DNA of 64,000 bases from Tenacibaculum discolor (GCF_003664185.1 NZ_RCCS01000008.1:248001-312000); one strand, 5' to 3'; positions 51,077-61,164 are shown, counted from the first letter of the stretch. Made by a program: numbers and translations. The notes: generated from the letters alone by a model not told the origin.

Positions 51077-52540
51077 ATGAATTCAGAGATAAGAAACCTA
51101 GAACCAAAAGCTGTTTGGAAAAATTTTGCCGACTTAAACGCTGTACCTCGCCCTTCTAAAAAAGAAGAAAGAGTAATTCAGTTTATGGTAGATTTCGGTA
51201 AGAAATTAAATCTTGAAACCATGGTTGATAAAGTTGGGAATGTAATTATTCGCAAGCCTGCTTCAACTGGAATGGAAGACAGAAAAACAGTCGTTATGCA
51301 AAGTCATTTAGACATGGTACACCAAAAAAATGCTGATACTGTTTTTGATTTTGACACTGAAGGGATCAAAATGTTTGTAGATGGTGATTGGGTAAAAGCT
51401 GACGGAACTACGTTAGGAGCTGACAACGGTTTAGGTGTTGCTGCTATTATGGGAGTTTTAGAGTCTACTGATATTGCTCACCCAGCTATCGAAGCTTTAT
51501 TCACAATTGATGAGGAAACAGGTATGACTGGTGCCATGGGGCTTGAAGGTGGATTATTAGAAGGTGAAATTTTATTGAACCTTGACACTGAGGAAGATGA
51601 TGAAATAGGAATGGGATGCGCTGGTGGTGTAGATGTTACGGCTACTAGAAACTATAACGAAGAGGCTACTCCTGAAAATACAATCGCCTATGAAATTTCT
51701 GTTACAGGATTAAATGGTGGTCACTCAGGAATGGATATTATTAAAGGTTTAGGAAACGCGAATAAAATTATGAACCGTTTATTATTTGACGGTTTTACTA
51801 ACTTCGGATTACGTGTTGCAGAAATTAATGGAGGTAGTTTACGTAACGCTATCCCTCGTGAAAGCTTTTCTACTGTAGTTATTGATGCTGTTTCTAAAGA
51901 ACCTTTCTTATTTGAAATACATGAGCTTATTAACAATATTAAAGCTGAGTTTTCAACATTAGAACCTAACCTTACTATTGAATTAAAAGAGATTAATACT
52001 CCAGAAAACGTAATGGACTTAGGTGTTCAGGAAGGATTGATTAAAGCTGTTTACGCTGCTTTAAATGGTGTATACCGTATGAGTCCTGATATTGAAGGAT
52101 TAGTAGAAACTTCAAATAATATTGCTCGTATTATTGTAAAAGACGGAGCTATTAAAATTGGATGTTTAACACGTTCTTCTTCTGAAACTAATAAGTGGGA
52201 CTTAGCAAACTCGTTACGTTCATCTTTTGAATTAGCTGGTTTTGACGTAGAATTTTCTGGTTCGTATCCAGGATGGTTACCAAACGTAAATTCTGAAATA
52301 TTAAAAACTGTAACTGACTTATACGAAGAATTACACAACGAAAAACCTATCGTAGCTGCATGTCACGCAGGATTAGAATGTGGTATTTTAGGTCAAAACT
52401 ATCCAGAAATGGATATGGTTTCTTTCGGACCAAATATTAAAGGTGCTCATTCACCTGATGAGCGCGCACAAATATCATCAACACAAAAATTCTGGAAGTT
52501 TTTATTAGAAATTTTAAAGAACACTCCCGTAAAGAATTAA
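51077..52540 (+). CDS. pepD: Aminoacyl-histidine dipeptidase (M20 family, PepD type)
   Basis: A 487-residue M20 metallopeptidase. Zinc-site motifs are MQSHLDMVHQKN, TLGADNGLGVAAIM and TIDEETGMTGAMGL. It hydrolyses Xaa-His dipeptides such as carnosine and is cytoplasmic. The ATG at 51077 gives the standard start MNSEIRNLEPKAVWKNF; the frame is open back to 51005, but that ATG overlaps the divergent recR start and lies upstream of the candidate -7 box TATCTTCG, so it is rejected. A terminator follows at 52560. Confidence 0.94.
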   Translation: MNSEIRNLEPKAVWKNFADLNAVPRPSKKEERVIQFMVDFGKKLNLETMVDKVGNVIIRKPASTGMEDRKTVVMQSHLDMVHQKNADTVFDFDTEGIKMFVDGDWVKADGTTLGADNGLGVAAIMGVLESTDIAHPAIEALFTIDEETGMTGAMGLEGGLLEGEILLNLDTEEDDEIGMGCAGGVDVTATRNYNEEATPENTIAYEISVTGLNGGHSGMDIIKGLGNANKIMNRLLFDGFTNFGLRVAEINGGSLRNAIPRESFSTVVIDAVSKEPFLFEIHELINNIKAEFSTLEPNLTIELKEINTPENVMDLGVQEGLIKAVYAALNGVYRMSPDIEGLVETSNNIARIIVKDGAIKIGCLTRSSSETNKWDLANSLRSSFELAGFDVEFSGSYPGWLPNVNSEILKTVTDLYEELHNEKPIVAACHAGLECGILGQNYPEMDMVSFGPNIKGAHSPDERAQISSTQKFWKFLLEILKNTPVKN

Positions 52541-52559
52541 AAACTTACACATAAACTTT

Positions 52560-52587
52560 AAAACCACAACGTTGCAGTTGTGGTTTT
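52560..52587 (+). terminator. Terminator of pepD
   Basis: Stem AAAACCACAAC / GTTGTGGTTTT, loop of six, followed by T residues. It sits only 17 bases before the next start codon. Confidence 0.82.
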
Positions 52588-52604
52588 TTGTTTACATTTA
52601 TAAA

Positions 52605-53192
52605 ATGAATTTTTTAGCGCATTTATACCTTTCTGAAAGCAACACCAATATTATGATTGGTAACTTCATAGCTGACCATATAAAAGGTAATAAGTTTTCT
52701 CACTTTCATGAAGACATTCAAAAAGGTATATTACTACATCGAGAAATTGACACCTATACAGATGCGCACAAAATTGTTAGAATTAGCAAACGAAGATTAC
52801 ACGAACGTTACCGACACTATGATGGTGTAATTATTGATATTTTTTACGATCATTATTTAGCAAAAAACTGGAGAAATTACTCAGAAATCCCATTAAACAT
52901 TTATGTAAACTCAGTTTATAAATTGCTTCAAGAAAACATTGATATTCTTCCTGAGAAAACTCAGAAAATACTTCCTTATATGGTACAATACAATTGGTTA
53001 TATAACTACCAATTTGCTAAGGGAATTCAAGAAGTCTTAAATGGAATGAATAAGCGCACTAATGGTAAATCAAAAATGAATTTGGCTACTGGAGATTTAT
53101 TAGAGCATTATCAAATTTTTGAAAATGATTTTACTACCTTTTTTGAAGATTTACGCGAATTTTCTCATCAAAAACTAAAAGAATTAAGCTAA
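52605..53192 (+). CDS. ACP phosphodiesterase-like protein (DUF479)
   Basis: A 195-residue protein starting MNFLAHLYLSES, the typical opening of the AcpH/DUF479 family. Other family segments are IGNFIADHIKGNK, GILLHREIDTYTDAH and a metal-site-like IDIFYDHYLAKNW. E. coli AcpH removes 4'-phosphopantetheine from acyl carrier protein; whether flavobacterial members do the same is not proven. The start at 52605 is chosen over an in-frame ATG at 52572 that lies inside the pepD terminator. The ggt gene starts five bases after the stop, so the two are co-transcribed. Confidence 0.85.
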   Translation: MNFLAHLYLSESNTNIMIGNFIADHIKGNKFSHFHEDIQKGILLHREIDTYTDAHKIVRISKRRLHERYRHYDGVIIDIFYDHYLAKNWRNYSEIPLNIYVNSVYKLLQENIDILPEKTQKILPYMVQYNWLYNYQFAKGIQEVLNGMNKRTNGKSKMNLATGDLLEHYQIFENDFTTFFEDLREFSHQKLKELS

Positions 53193-53197
53193 AACAT

Positions 53198-54877
53198 ATG
53201 AAAAAAACATTCTTATTTCTTTCAGCATTAATATTACTATGCAACTGTAAAAAAGAAAAAGCTGTAGGTCTAATTACTGAAAAAGCTATGGTAGTTTCTG
53301 CTCGTAAAGAAGCTTCAAAAATTGGATCCGATATTCTACAAAAAGGAGGAAATGCTTTTGACGCTATGGTTGCCACTGAATTAGCGTTAGCTGTAGCATA
53401 TCCATACGCTGGAAACCTTGGTGGTGGTGGATTTATGGTATACCGAAAAAACACAGGAGAAATTGGCGCATTAGATTATCGTGAAAAAGCGCCTCTTGCT
53501 TCTCATAAAGATATGTATTTAGATAGCTTAGGAAATGTAATTAAAAACAAAAGTACATTAGGGGCTATGGCAGTAGGAATCCCAGGAACAGTTGCTGGTG
53601 TTTTTGCTACACATAAAAAATTCGGTTCATTACCTATTCAAGAAATCTTAAAACCAGTCATTGCCTTAGCTAAAAAAGGAGTTATTGTTACTCAAAAACA
53701 AGAAGACCGTATAAAAAAATACCAACATTATTTTTTAGAGGTAAACAAAAACCCTATTCTTTTTGATAAACCTTGGAAAAAGGGTGACACTATAAAATAT
53801 CCTGCTTTAGCCAAAACTTTAGAGCGTATTTCACAAAATGGTAGAGACGAATTTTATAAAGGTGAAACAGCAAAACGTCTCGTTACTTTTATGCAGGCAA
53901 ATGGCGGAATTATAACTGAAGAAGATTTGGCTAAATACGAAGCTAAATGGAGAACCCCAATTACCTTTACCTACGACAATTTACGTATCATTTCTATGTC
54001 CCCACCTGCCAGTGGCGGAATTTGTTTAGCACAAATTATGAATGGAATTGAACCTTTTGACTTAGACAAGTTTGGGCATAACTCAACAAAGTCCATACAA
54101 GTTATCACAGAAGCAGAACGTAGAGCCTACGCAGATAGAAGTTTTTATTTAGGTGATCCAGACTTTGTAAAAATTCCAATTGAAACTCTCAAAAGTAAAG
54201 AATACACAAAAAATCGAATGAATGATTTTTCTTTTAAAAAAGCAACTTCTTCTACCGATGTCTCTCATGGAAGCATTACTATGATTGAGAGTGATGAAAC
54301 CACCCACTACTCTATTGTTGATCAATTTGGAAATGCTGTTTCTGCTACCACAACAATTAACGGTGCTTATGGTTCTAAGCTATATTGCGCTGACTTAGGG
54401 TTCTTCTTAAACAACGAAATGGATGATTTTTCAAGCAAACCAGGTGTACCAAACATGTTCGGTTTAGTTGGAGCTGAAGCTAATAAAATAGAACCTGAAA
54501 AACGTATGTTGAGTTCTATGACTCCTACTATTGTAGAGAAAAATGGTCAACTACATATGGTTGTAGGAACTCCTGGAGGCTCAACAATTATTACTTCCGT
54601 ATTACAAACCATTTTAAATGTTCATGAATTTGACATGGGAATACAAGAAGCCGTGAATCAAACACGTTTCCATCACCAATGGCTACCTGATGTTATTAAA
54701 ATGGAGCCTAAAGGTTTTAACAAAAAAGTAAAAAAAGAATTACAACAATTAGGATACAAATTAGATGAAACAAACTCACCTGTTATCGGAAAAGTAGATG
54801 CTATTTTAGTACTTCCTAATGGTAAACTAGAAGGCGGTGCAGATCCTAGAGGTGATGATACCGCTATTGGTTTTTAG
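53198..54877 (+). CDS. ggt: Gamma-glutamyltranspeptidase (lipoprotein)
   Basis: A 559-residue Ntn-hydrolase proenzyme. The signal MKKTFLFLSALILLCNC points to a lipid anchor at Cys17. The autocleavage nucleophile is Thr369 (ETTHYSIVD), with the downstream GGSTIITSVLQT loop of the small subunit and ALDYREKAPLA in the large one. It removes gamma-glutamyl groups from glutathione and related compounds in the periplasm. It follows the DUF479 gene by five bases. A stand-alone start is also possible, but no promoter is clear. Confidence 0.94.
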   Translation: MKKTFLFLSALILLCNCKKEKAVGLITEKAMVVSARKEASKIGSDILQKGGNAFDAMVATELALAVAYPYAGNLGGGGFMVYRKNTGEIGALDYREKAPLASHKDMYLDSLGNVIKNKSTLGAMAVGIPGTVAGVFATHKKFGSLPIQEILKPVIALAKKGVIVTQKQEDRIKKYQHYFLEVNKNPILFDKPWKKGDTIKYPALAKTLERISQNGRDEFYKGETAKRLVTFMQANGGIITEEDLAKYEAKWRTPITFTYDNLRIISMSPPASGGICLAQIMNGIEPFDLDKFGHNSTKSIQVITEAERRAYADRSFYLGDPDFVKIPIETLKSKEYTKNRMNDFSFKKATSSTDVSHGSITMIESDETTHYSIVDQFGNAVSATTTINGAYGSKLYCADLGFFLNNEMDDFSSKPGVPNMFGLVGAEANKIEPEKRMLSSMTPTIVEKNGQLHMVVGTPGGSTIITSVLQTILNVHEFDMGIQEAVNQTRFHHQWLPDVIKMEPKGFNKKVKKELQQLGYKLDETNSPVIGKVDAILVLPNGKLEGGADPRGDDTAIGF

Positions 54878-54964
54878 TTTTTTTTAGACTTTCATGTTTT
54901 AACAAATTTTTCACTTCCTTTAACAGCTAATTAAGTAGCTTTAAAGTTTAAAATTTCAAAAAAC

Positions 54965-57900
54965 ATGAAAAAAATACTAACCTTACTTACTTTAACAGTT
55001 TGTTATACTGGTTTCTCTCAAGGAACACGTTTATTAAGACAACCTACGATATCTAATTCTGAGGTTGTTTTTGTTTATGCAAACGACCTTTGGAAGGCTC
55101 CGATTAAAGGCGGAGATGCCATACGACTTACCAGCGATGATGGCTATGAGTCAAACCCGCATTTCTCTAATGATGGCACTATGATCGCGTTTACCGCACA
55201 GTACGATGGGAATACTGATGTATATGTAATTCCTGCTACTGGTGGTGAACCCAAACGTTTAACTTATCATCCAAGTGGTGACTTTGTACAAGGCTGGACA
55301 CCTGACAACAAAATTGTATTCCGTTCTTCTAGAAAAAGCAGACCTACTCAAACAAATAAGTTTTATACTGTTTCATTAAAGGGAGGCTTACCTGAAGCTG
55401 TAAAAGTTCCAAGAGCTGCTTATGGAGAATTTTCAAAAAATGGTAAATATCTCGCCTATACTCCTATTACTAGTTGGGATGCAGAATGGAGAAACTATCG
55501 TGGTGGTCAAGCAATGCCTATTTGGATTTTGAATATGCAAAATCAAAAACTAGTTAAAACTCCTCAAAAAGATAAAGAAAGGCATTTAGATCCTGTTTGG
55601 TATAACGGTAGTGTTTACTACATTTCTGAAAGAGACTACACTAGTAATATTTGGTCATATAATTTAACAACGAAACAAGAAAAACAACTTACATTTCATA
55701 AAAAATTCGACGTAAAAAGTCTGGATGCTAATTCAAACGGGATTGTTTATGAACAAGGAGGGTACATCCACTTTTTAAACCCTAGCACCTCAGCTACCAA
55801 GCAAATACCCATAACAGTTCATGGTGATTTAAACTATGCAAGAACGCGTTGGATGGATGTAAAAGGAAGAAATTTAACGAACCCTAATATTTCTCCTAAA
55901 GGAAAAAGAGCCATTTTTGAATACCGCGGTGAAATTTTTACTGTTCCTAAAGAAAATGGTACTTGGAGAAACTTAACCAACTCTTCAGGTGTTGCTGATA
56001 GGCACCCTATTTGGTCTCCAAAAGGAGATAAAGTAGCTTGGTTTTCTGACAAAAATGGAGAATACGAGTTAATAATTGCCGACCAAAATGGAGATAATAA
56101 ATCATATATTAAAATTCCTAATCCTACTTTTTATTTCAAACCTGATTGGTCTCCTAATGGAAAATATGTATCGTTTACCGATACGCATTTTAATATTTGG
56201 GTTCTTAACTTAGAAACTAAGAAGGCTGAAAAAATAGCTACCGATAATTTTGCTCATCCGAATAGAACCATGAATCCGAAATGGTCACCTGATAGTGATT
56301 GGATTGCTTATGCAAAACAAAACGAAAATCATTTTAAGTCTATTTACGTATACCAAATCAGTTCTAAAAAAACAGTTCAAATTACAGATCCTTTAGCAGA
56401 TGCTATTTCTCCTGTATGGGATGCTTCAGGAAAATATATTTACACCTTGGCTAGCACCAACTACGGGTTAGCATCTGGATGGCTAGACATGAGTTCTTAC
56501 GACCCTTCAGTAACACGTAGTTTATATGCAATTGTTCTGAACAGCAAAGACAAAGCTCCTAACCTACCGAAAACTGACGAAGAGAAGGCTGAAAAAAAAG
56601 ATTCTGAAGAAAAGAGCAAAGAAGAAGAAAAAAACGATAAAAAAACATCAAAAGAAGCTGATAAAATAAAAGTTGTGATTGATGAAGAAGGCATTTTCAA
56701 TAGAGCTATTGCTTTAAAATTGCCTGCTAAAAATTATACAGCTTTATACAAAGCTCCAAAAAATCATGTTTTTGTAGCAGAAGCAAATGAAAACAGCCCA
56801 AGTACTACTATTCACGACTATGATATTTCAAAAGAAAAAGCGACTGAATTTACCAAAGAAGCTCGTTCAATAACAGTTTCAGAAGATAGAGAATCTGTAT
56901 TACTATCAAGTAAAGGAAACTGGAGTATTGTTAGTAGTAAATCTCCAGTAAAACCTGGTAAAGGCTCTATAAAAACCAATTTAAAAATTAAGGTCGATCC
57001 AAAAGCTGAAGCTCATCAAATCTTTAAAGAAGGTTGGCGCTATATGAGAGATTTTTTATATGTTGACAATGTACACGGTGCCCCATGGGATAAAATCTAC
57101 CAATGGTACGCTCCATGGATTGATCATGTAAGACACAGAACTGACTTAAACTATGTTGTAGACATTATGAGTGGTGAAGTTGCTATTGGTCATTCATACG
57201 TTTACGGAGGTGATACTCCTAAAACCAACTATGTTCCTGTTGGATTATTAGGTTGTGATTTTGAAAAAGCAAATGGTTTATACAAGTTTTCTAAAATATA
57301 CAAAGGAGAGCGTTGGAATCCTTCTATTAAGGCCCCATTAGGGCTTCCTGGAATTGATGTTAAAGAAGGAGATTATTTATTAGAAGTTAATGGAGTTACC
57401 CTTACTTCAGAAGACAATTTATATAAAGCCTTAGAGCAAACAGCTGGAAGAGAAATTTATATTAAGGTAAATTCTAAACCTATAGTTAAGGGAGCAAAAA
57501 CCATTTTGGTAAAACCTGTTGCTAGCGAAAGAAGTTTACGTTCTATAGACTGGGTAGAAGAAAACAGAAGGAAAGTTGATAAACTGTCTAACGGAAAATT
57601 AGCGTATGTATATGTTCCGAACACATCAAACAACGGATTTACCTCTTTTAATCGCTATTATTTTTCTCAGCAAGATAAAAAAGGAGTTATTATAGATGAA
57701 AGAAATAATGGAGGTGGTAGCGCAGCCGATTATATGATTGATATATTATCTAGAAAACCTTTTGGATATTTTAACAGTAAGGCTAATAAAAGAAAACCAT
57801 GGACAACCCCAATTGCTGGTATTTGGGGACCAAAAGTGATGATTATTAACGAACGTGCTGGCTCTGGAGGGGACCTTTTCCCTTACATGTTTAAAGAAAG

Positions 57901-58219
57901 AAAAATAGGGCCTTTAGTAGGAACTCGTACGTGGGGAGGTTTAGTAGGAACATGGGATACACCTGCTTTTATTGATGGTGGTAGAATGGTTGCTCCTCGT
58001 GGTGGATTTTTTGATTTAGATGGTAATTGGGCTGTTGAAGGTGAAGGTGTAGCTCCTGATATTGAAGTACACCAAGAACCTAGTAAAGTTTTAAAAGGAA
58101 AAGACCCTCAACTCGAAAAGGCTGTTAATGAAGCTTTACGCTTACTAAAAACTAATGAATTCATTCCTAAGCCTGAGCCTGCTCCACCTGTTCGATGGAA
58201 AAGACCTGATGGGTATTAA
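54965..58219 (+). CDS. Exported tricorn-like protease (S41 family)
   Basis: A 1084-residue protein: signal peptide 1-19 (ending GFSQ), two beta-propeller domains with DPP/Tol-like WSPxGDKVAWFS repeats (about 20-530), a Lys/Glu-rich linker (about 537-570), a C1-like region, a PDZ domain (about 785-860, LLEVNGVTLTSEDNLYKAL) and a C-terminal S41 protease domain. The nucleophile is Ser967 (NERAGSGGDLFPYMFK). Tricorn degrades peptides; this exported version probably works in the periplasm. It is far larger than ordinary S41 carboxy-terminal processing proteases. Confidence 0.92.
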   Translation: MKKILTLLTLTVCYTGFSQGTRLLRQPTISNSEVVFVYANDLWKAPIKGGDAIRLTSDDGYESNPHFSNDGTMIAFTAQYDGNTDVYVIPATGGEPKRLTYHPSGDFVQGWTPDNKIVFRSSRKSRPTQTNKFYTVSLKGGLPEAVKVPRAAYGEFSKNGKYLAYTPITSWDAEWRNYRGGQAMPIWILNMQNQKLVKTPQKDKERHLDPVWYNGSVYYISERDYTSNIWSYNLTTKQEKQLTFHKKFDVKSLDANSNGIVYEQGGYIHFLNPSTSATKQIPITVHGDLNYARTRWMDVKGRNLTNPNISPKGKRAIFEYRGEIFTVPKENGTWRNLTNSSGVADRHPIWSPKGDKVAWFSDKNGEYELIIADQNGDNKSYIKIPNPTFYFKPDWSPNGKYVSFTDTHFNIWVLNLETKKAEKIATDNFAHPNRTMNPKWSPDSDWIAYAKQNENHFKSIYVYQISSKKTVQITDPLADAISPVWDASGKYIYTLASTNYGLASGWLDMSSYDPSVTRSLYAIVLNSKDKAPNLPKTDEEKAEKKDSEEKSKEEEKNDKKTSKEADKIKVVIDEEGIFNRAIALKLPAKNYTALYKAPKNHVFVAEANENSPSTTIHDYDISKEKATEFTKEARSITVSEDRESVLLSSKGNWSIVSSKSPVKPGKGSIKTNLKIKVDPKAEAHQIFKEGWRYMRDFLYVDNVHGAPWDKIYQWYAPWIDHVRHRTDLNYVVDIMSGEVAIGHSYVYGGDTPKTNYVPVGLLGCDFEKANGLYKFSKIYKGERWNPSIKAPLGLPGIDVKEGDYLLEVNGVTLTSEDNLYKALEQTAGREIYIKVNSKPIVKGAKTILVKPVASERSLRSIDWVEENRRKVDKLSNGKLAYVYVPNTSNNGFTSFNRYYFSQQDKKGVIIDERNNGGGSAADYMIDILSRKPFGYFNSKANKRKPWTTPIAGIWGPKVMIINERAGSGGDLFPYMFKERKIGPLVGTRTWGGLVGTWDTPAFIDGGRMVAPRGGFFDLDGNWAVEGEGVAPDIEVHQEPSKVLKGKDPQLEKAVNEALRLLKTNEFIPKPEPAPPVRWKRPDGY

Positions 58220-58223
58220 AAAT

Positions 58224-58257
58224 AAAAAAAGGATAGTTAATTAACTATCCTTTTTTT
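58224..58257. terminator. Bidirectional terminator, tricorn-like / GH17 genes
   Basis: A perfect 34-base palindrome (AAAAAAAGGATAGTTAA and its complement) with T-runs on both strands, between convergent genes. Confidence 0.9.
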
Positions 58258-58271
58258 TATCATACAACTAG

Positions 58272-59285
58272 TTACCAAGTTAAACTATACTTAGCTTCAT
58301 AATTTTTATTTTGAGAATTATATCCATTAACTCCCCAATGTTGCTCAAAAAGACCAGCACCAGTTGGCTTCTTATCTTCATCATACATTTCAAAAATAAA
58401 ACAAGGAATTCTAACATTAGGGTTACGTGGTGTTCCGTTTCCACTTTTACAATGATTAATTAAATTTTGATTAAATGTTCGTGCATTTGCTTTTGTTGCT
58501 GTAGAGTAAGTAACTGTAGGCCCTGTAGGCCATCCTGCTTCACCAATAACAATAGGTAAGCTTCCATATCCATTATTTCCTAATGCTACATATAATGCAT
58601 CATACATTGCATCAAAAATATTTTTATATGTATAACTTCCATCATGAACCCAATGCTTTTCACCTGCAGTAAACAAACAATAATCTAAATGAACATTATT
58701 TGGCTGATTATTTTGAGTAATAAATGGATATACATTAACCATAAACACTGAATTATCTTCTTTTAAAATAGCACAAACATCTAAAATTGTATTCTTAAGA
58801 CTACTATTGAAAGCTCCTGCTGAAGGCGGATATGAATTCCCCATAATAGCATAGTTAAAAGGAACAGTTACTTTGGCAGATAATCCTTTTGCTTTTATAG
58901 CTGTTTTAATATTTGTTATAGCTTCTACAAGATATGGGGCGTATGCATTATTCCACCAACTTCCTAAAGGTTCGTTTCCAACACAAATCATAGGAATGGA
59001 GCTAGCGTTGTTAGATAACACATCTACAATTGTATTAATGGTAGTTGAATCATTTTTAGCACAAGCTTTTAAATCTCCATTTGGCACATCAACTAAAACT
59101 TGCAATCCTTCCTTAGCAAAAGCACTAATACAATCTGCCTGATTGTACGTAAACATCTTAACCGTTTTAACGCCAGTTGCTTTTATTTGCACAGCTGCTT
59201 TTGTTGCACTTACTTGTTTTCCTGCACTTTGAAAAGTATTACTAAAATTAACTCCTATAATTGATTTAAATATTGAATGATTCAT
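58272..59285 (-). CDS. GH17-family glycoside hydrolase, plant-like 1,3-beta-glucanase, without signal peptide
   Basis: A 337-residue single-domain GH17 enzyme. It has IGVNFSNTF at the start, the acid/base glutamate Glu105 (CVGNEPLG), the segment GNSYPPSAGAF (149-159), the nucleophile Glu249 (IGEAGWPTGP, close to the GH17 signature) and FEMYDEDKKP near the end. These match plant 1,3-beta-glucanases more closely than the typical marine bacterial laminarinases of this family. A TAA codon lies three codons upstream in frame, so no signal peptide can be hidden there. It probably cuts laminarin-like beta-1,3-glucan, but its location in the cell is unclear. Confidence 0.85.
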   Translation of the reverse strand: MNHSIFKSIIGVNFSNTFQSAGKQVSATKAAVQIKATGVKTVKMFTYNQADCISAFAKEGLQVLVDVPNGDLKACAKNDSTTINTIVDVLSNNASSIPMICVGNEPLGSWWNNAYAPYLVEAITNIKTAIKAKGLSAKVTVPFNYAIMGNSYPPSAGAFNSSLKNTILDVCAILKEDNSVFMVNVYPFITQNNQPNNVHLDYCLFTAGEKHWVHDGSYTYKNIFDAMYDALYVALGNNGYGSLPIVIGEAGWPTGPTVTYSTATKANARTFNQNLINHCKSGNGTPRNPNVRIPCFIFEMYDEDKKPTGAGLFEQHWGVNGYNSQNKNYEAKYSLTW

Positions 59286-59569
59286 TATTAATTAGTTTTT
59301 GTTGTTTGATTATTAAAATTACTACATCTTTAATATCTTTTTTTAAAAACATCTTTAAACGTATAAAAATGAGGTAAGAGAGTTATTTTATAAAACAAAA
59401 AAAGGTAGTTCCTAATTCCTCATCAATCTTTCAAGTATGTCCTTTATACTTCCAACATACAACTTTAAAAGAATTGTTTTACCTTATTATTTACTCACAT
59501 TTGTCACCATTCGTAACTATTTTTCTCTTTTTATGGCTATAAATAACATCTCATTTTAATTTTATTGAC
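59286..59569. other. Intergenic region between GH17 and RluA-type genes
   Basis: About 285 bases (315 to the next start codon) with no coding sequence I can support. It should hold the two divergent promoters; the one for the RluA-type gene is at 59570-59577. No clear -7 box for the GH17 gene was found. Confidence 0.4.
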
Positions 59570-59577
59570 TAGTTTTG
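59570..59577 (+). promoter_or_regulatory. -7 box of the RluA-type gene (TAGTTTTG)
   Basis: TAGTTTTG matches TAnnTTTG and lies 22 bases before the TTG start at 59600. Confidence 0.55.
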
Positions 59578-59599
59578 AACAAAACAAAGTCCTTCTTTT

Positions 59600-60460
59600 T
59601 TGAAAATTTCTGAAACTCACAACGTAAAAAATATAATAGCCCCTATTCGACTACAAGAATATGCTGTTGGAATTTTCAAAACTATTCCTACAAAATCTGG
59701 CATAAAAAAAGCTATTAAAAAAGGATTAGTAAATGTTAATGGTAAAACAGCTACAACAGCTTTATATATTAACGGAGGAGAAACTATTGACTTATTTCAA
59801 ACAGAAGAAATTCTTAAGAAAAAACAATTTAATTTTCCTTTAGAAATTCTTTACGAAGATGACTACTTAGCTATTATTTATAAACCTTCAGGAATCTTAG
59901 TAAGTGGAAATTCTTTTGCTACAATTGACAATGCTCTTACACAAAACCTGCAAAAAAGCACACTAGCTGATGCTACTCGTCCACGCCCTGTACACCGATT
60001 AGATTATCCTACAAGCGGACTCTTGCTCATTGGAAAAACTACAACAAGTATTATTGCGTTAAACCAACTATTTGAAAAGAAAGAAATTCATAAAATATAT
60101 CATGCTATTTGTATTGGTAAAATGAAACTAAATGGAGAAATAGATTCTCCTATAAGTGATAAAAATGCTTTTACTTCGTTTGATGTTATTGAAACTGTTA
60201 AATCACCTAGATTTGATTTTTTGAACTTAGTTAAATTAACTCCTAAAACTGGAAGAAAACACCAATTACGCAAACATTTGTTTACTATCGGTAATCCAAT
60301 TTTAGGTGATAAAGAATACTTTATAAAAGATTTGGTTTTAAACGGAAAGGGATTGTTCTTACATGCATCTACCCTTTCCTTTACACATCCATTTACTAAA
60401 GAAACAATCAATATTACAAAAGAACTTCCTAAGAAATTCAAAAAAAATTTTCCACAATAA
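59600..60460 (+). CDS. RluA-family pseudouridine synthase
   Basis: A 286-residue RluA-type enzyme with an N-terminal S4-like RNA-binding region (about 18-70) and the catalytic motif HRLDYPTSGLL with Asp135. The closing segments GRKHQLRKHL and GDKEYF are typical. It converts a uridine in rRNA or tRNA to pseudouridine. The start is TTG at 59600; no in-frame ATG is available before the S4 region, and the -7 box is well placed for it. Which RNA site it modifies cannot be told. trmD follows with its own promoter. Confidence 0.9.
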   Translation: MKISETHNVKNIIAPIRLQEYAVGIFKTIPTKSGIKKAIKKGLVNVNGKTATTALYINGGETIDLFQTEEILKKKQFNFPLEILYEDDYLAIIYKPSGILVSGNSFATIDNALTQNLQKSTLADATRPRPVHRLDYPTSGLLLIGKTTTSIIALNQLFEKKEIHKIYHAICIGKMKLNGEIDSPISDKNAFTSFDVIETVKSPRFDFLNLVKLTPKTGRKHQLRKHLFTIGNPILGDKEYFIKDLVLNGKGLFLHASTLSFTHPFTKETINITKELPKKFKKNFPQ

Positions 60461-60477
60461 ATCTCCTTTAAATCATC

Positions 60478-60485
60478 TATCTTTG
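60478..60485 (+). promoter_or_regulatory. -7 box of trmD (TATCTTTG), leaderless arrangement
   Basis: TATCTTTG ends four bases before the trmD ATG at 60490. Transcription should therefore start at or within a base or two of the start codon. Confidence 0.6.
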
Positions 60486-60489
60486 CCGC

Positions 60490-61164
60490 ATGCGAATAGA
60501 TATTATTACGGTTGAACCCGACTTAATAAAAAGCCCATTTGAAAATTCGATGATGAAGAGGGCTATTGACAAAGGACTCGCTGAAGTTCATTTTCATAAC
60601 CTACGAGAATATGGTTTTGGCAACTATCGTCAAATAGACGATTACCAATTTGGCGGAGGTGCTGGAATGGTTTTAATGATTGAGCCCATTGCAAAATGTA
60701 TTGAAAAACTTCAATCAGAAAGAACATATGATGAAATCATATATATGACCCCCGATGCTAAAACCCTAAATCAAGCTACAGCAAACACTCTTTCATTAAA
60801 GGAAAATATTATTATTTTAACTGGGCATTATAAAGGTGTCGACCAACGTGTGCGTGATAAATTTGTTACCAAAGAAATTTCTATTGGAGATTATGTATTA
60901 ACTGGAGGAGAATTGGCTGCAGCAGTTTTATGTGATGCTGTTATCCGTTTAATTCCTGGGGTTTTAGGTGATGAAACTTCTGCTTTAACAGATAGTTTTC
61001 AAGACAACCTACTATCACCTCCTGTATACACGAGACCTTCTGAATATGAGGGAATGAAAGTACCTGAAGTATTATTATCGGGTAATTTTCCTAAAATTGA
61101 AGAGTGGCGCTCTCAACAAGCATACAAACGAACTAAAGAAATACGTCCTGATTTGTTAGATTAA
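60490..61164 (+). CDS. trmD: tRNA (guanine-37-N1)-methyltransferase
   Basis: A 224-residue TrmD. SAM-knot motifs [12 protein letters not shown] and [17 protein letters not shown] are present, as is the N-terminal [11 protein letters not shown]. It makes m1G37 in tRNAs reading CNN codons and prevents frameshifting. It is upstream of rplS as in many bacteria, but here the two are 122 bases apart and rplS has its own promoter; rimM and rpsP are not adjacent. Its -7 box ends four bases before the ATG. Confidence 0.97.
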   Translation: MRIDIITVEPDLIKSPFENSMMKRAIDKGLAEVHFHNLREYGFGNYRQIDDYQFGGGAGMVLMIEPIAKCIEKLQSERTYDEIIYMTPDAKTLNQATANTLSLKENIIILTGHYKGVDQRVRDKFVTKEISIGDYVLTGGELAAAVLCDAVIRLIPGVLGDETSALTDSFQDNLLSPPVYTRPSEYEGMKVPEVLLSGNFPKIEEWRSQQAYKRTKEIRPDLLD

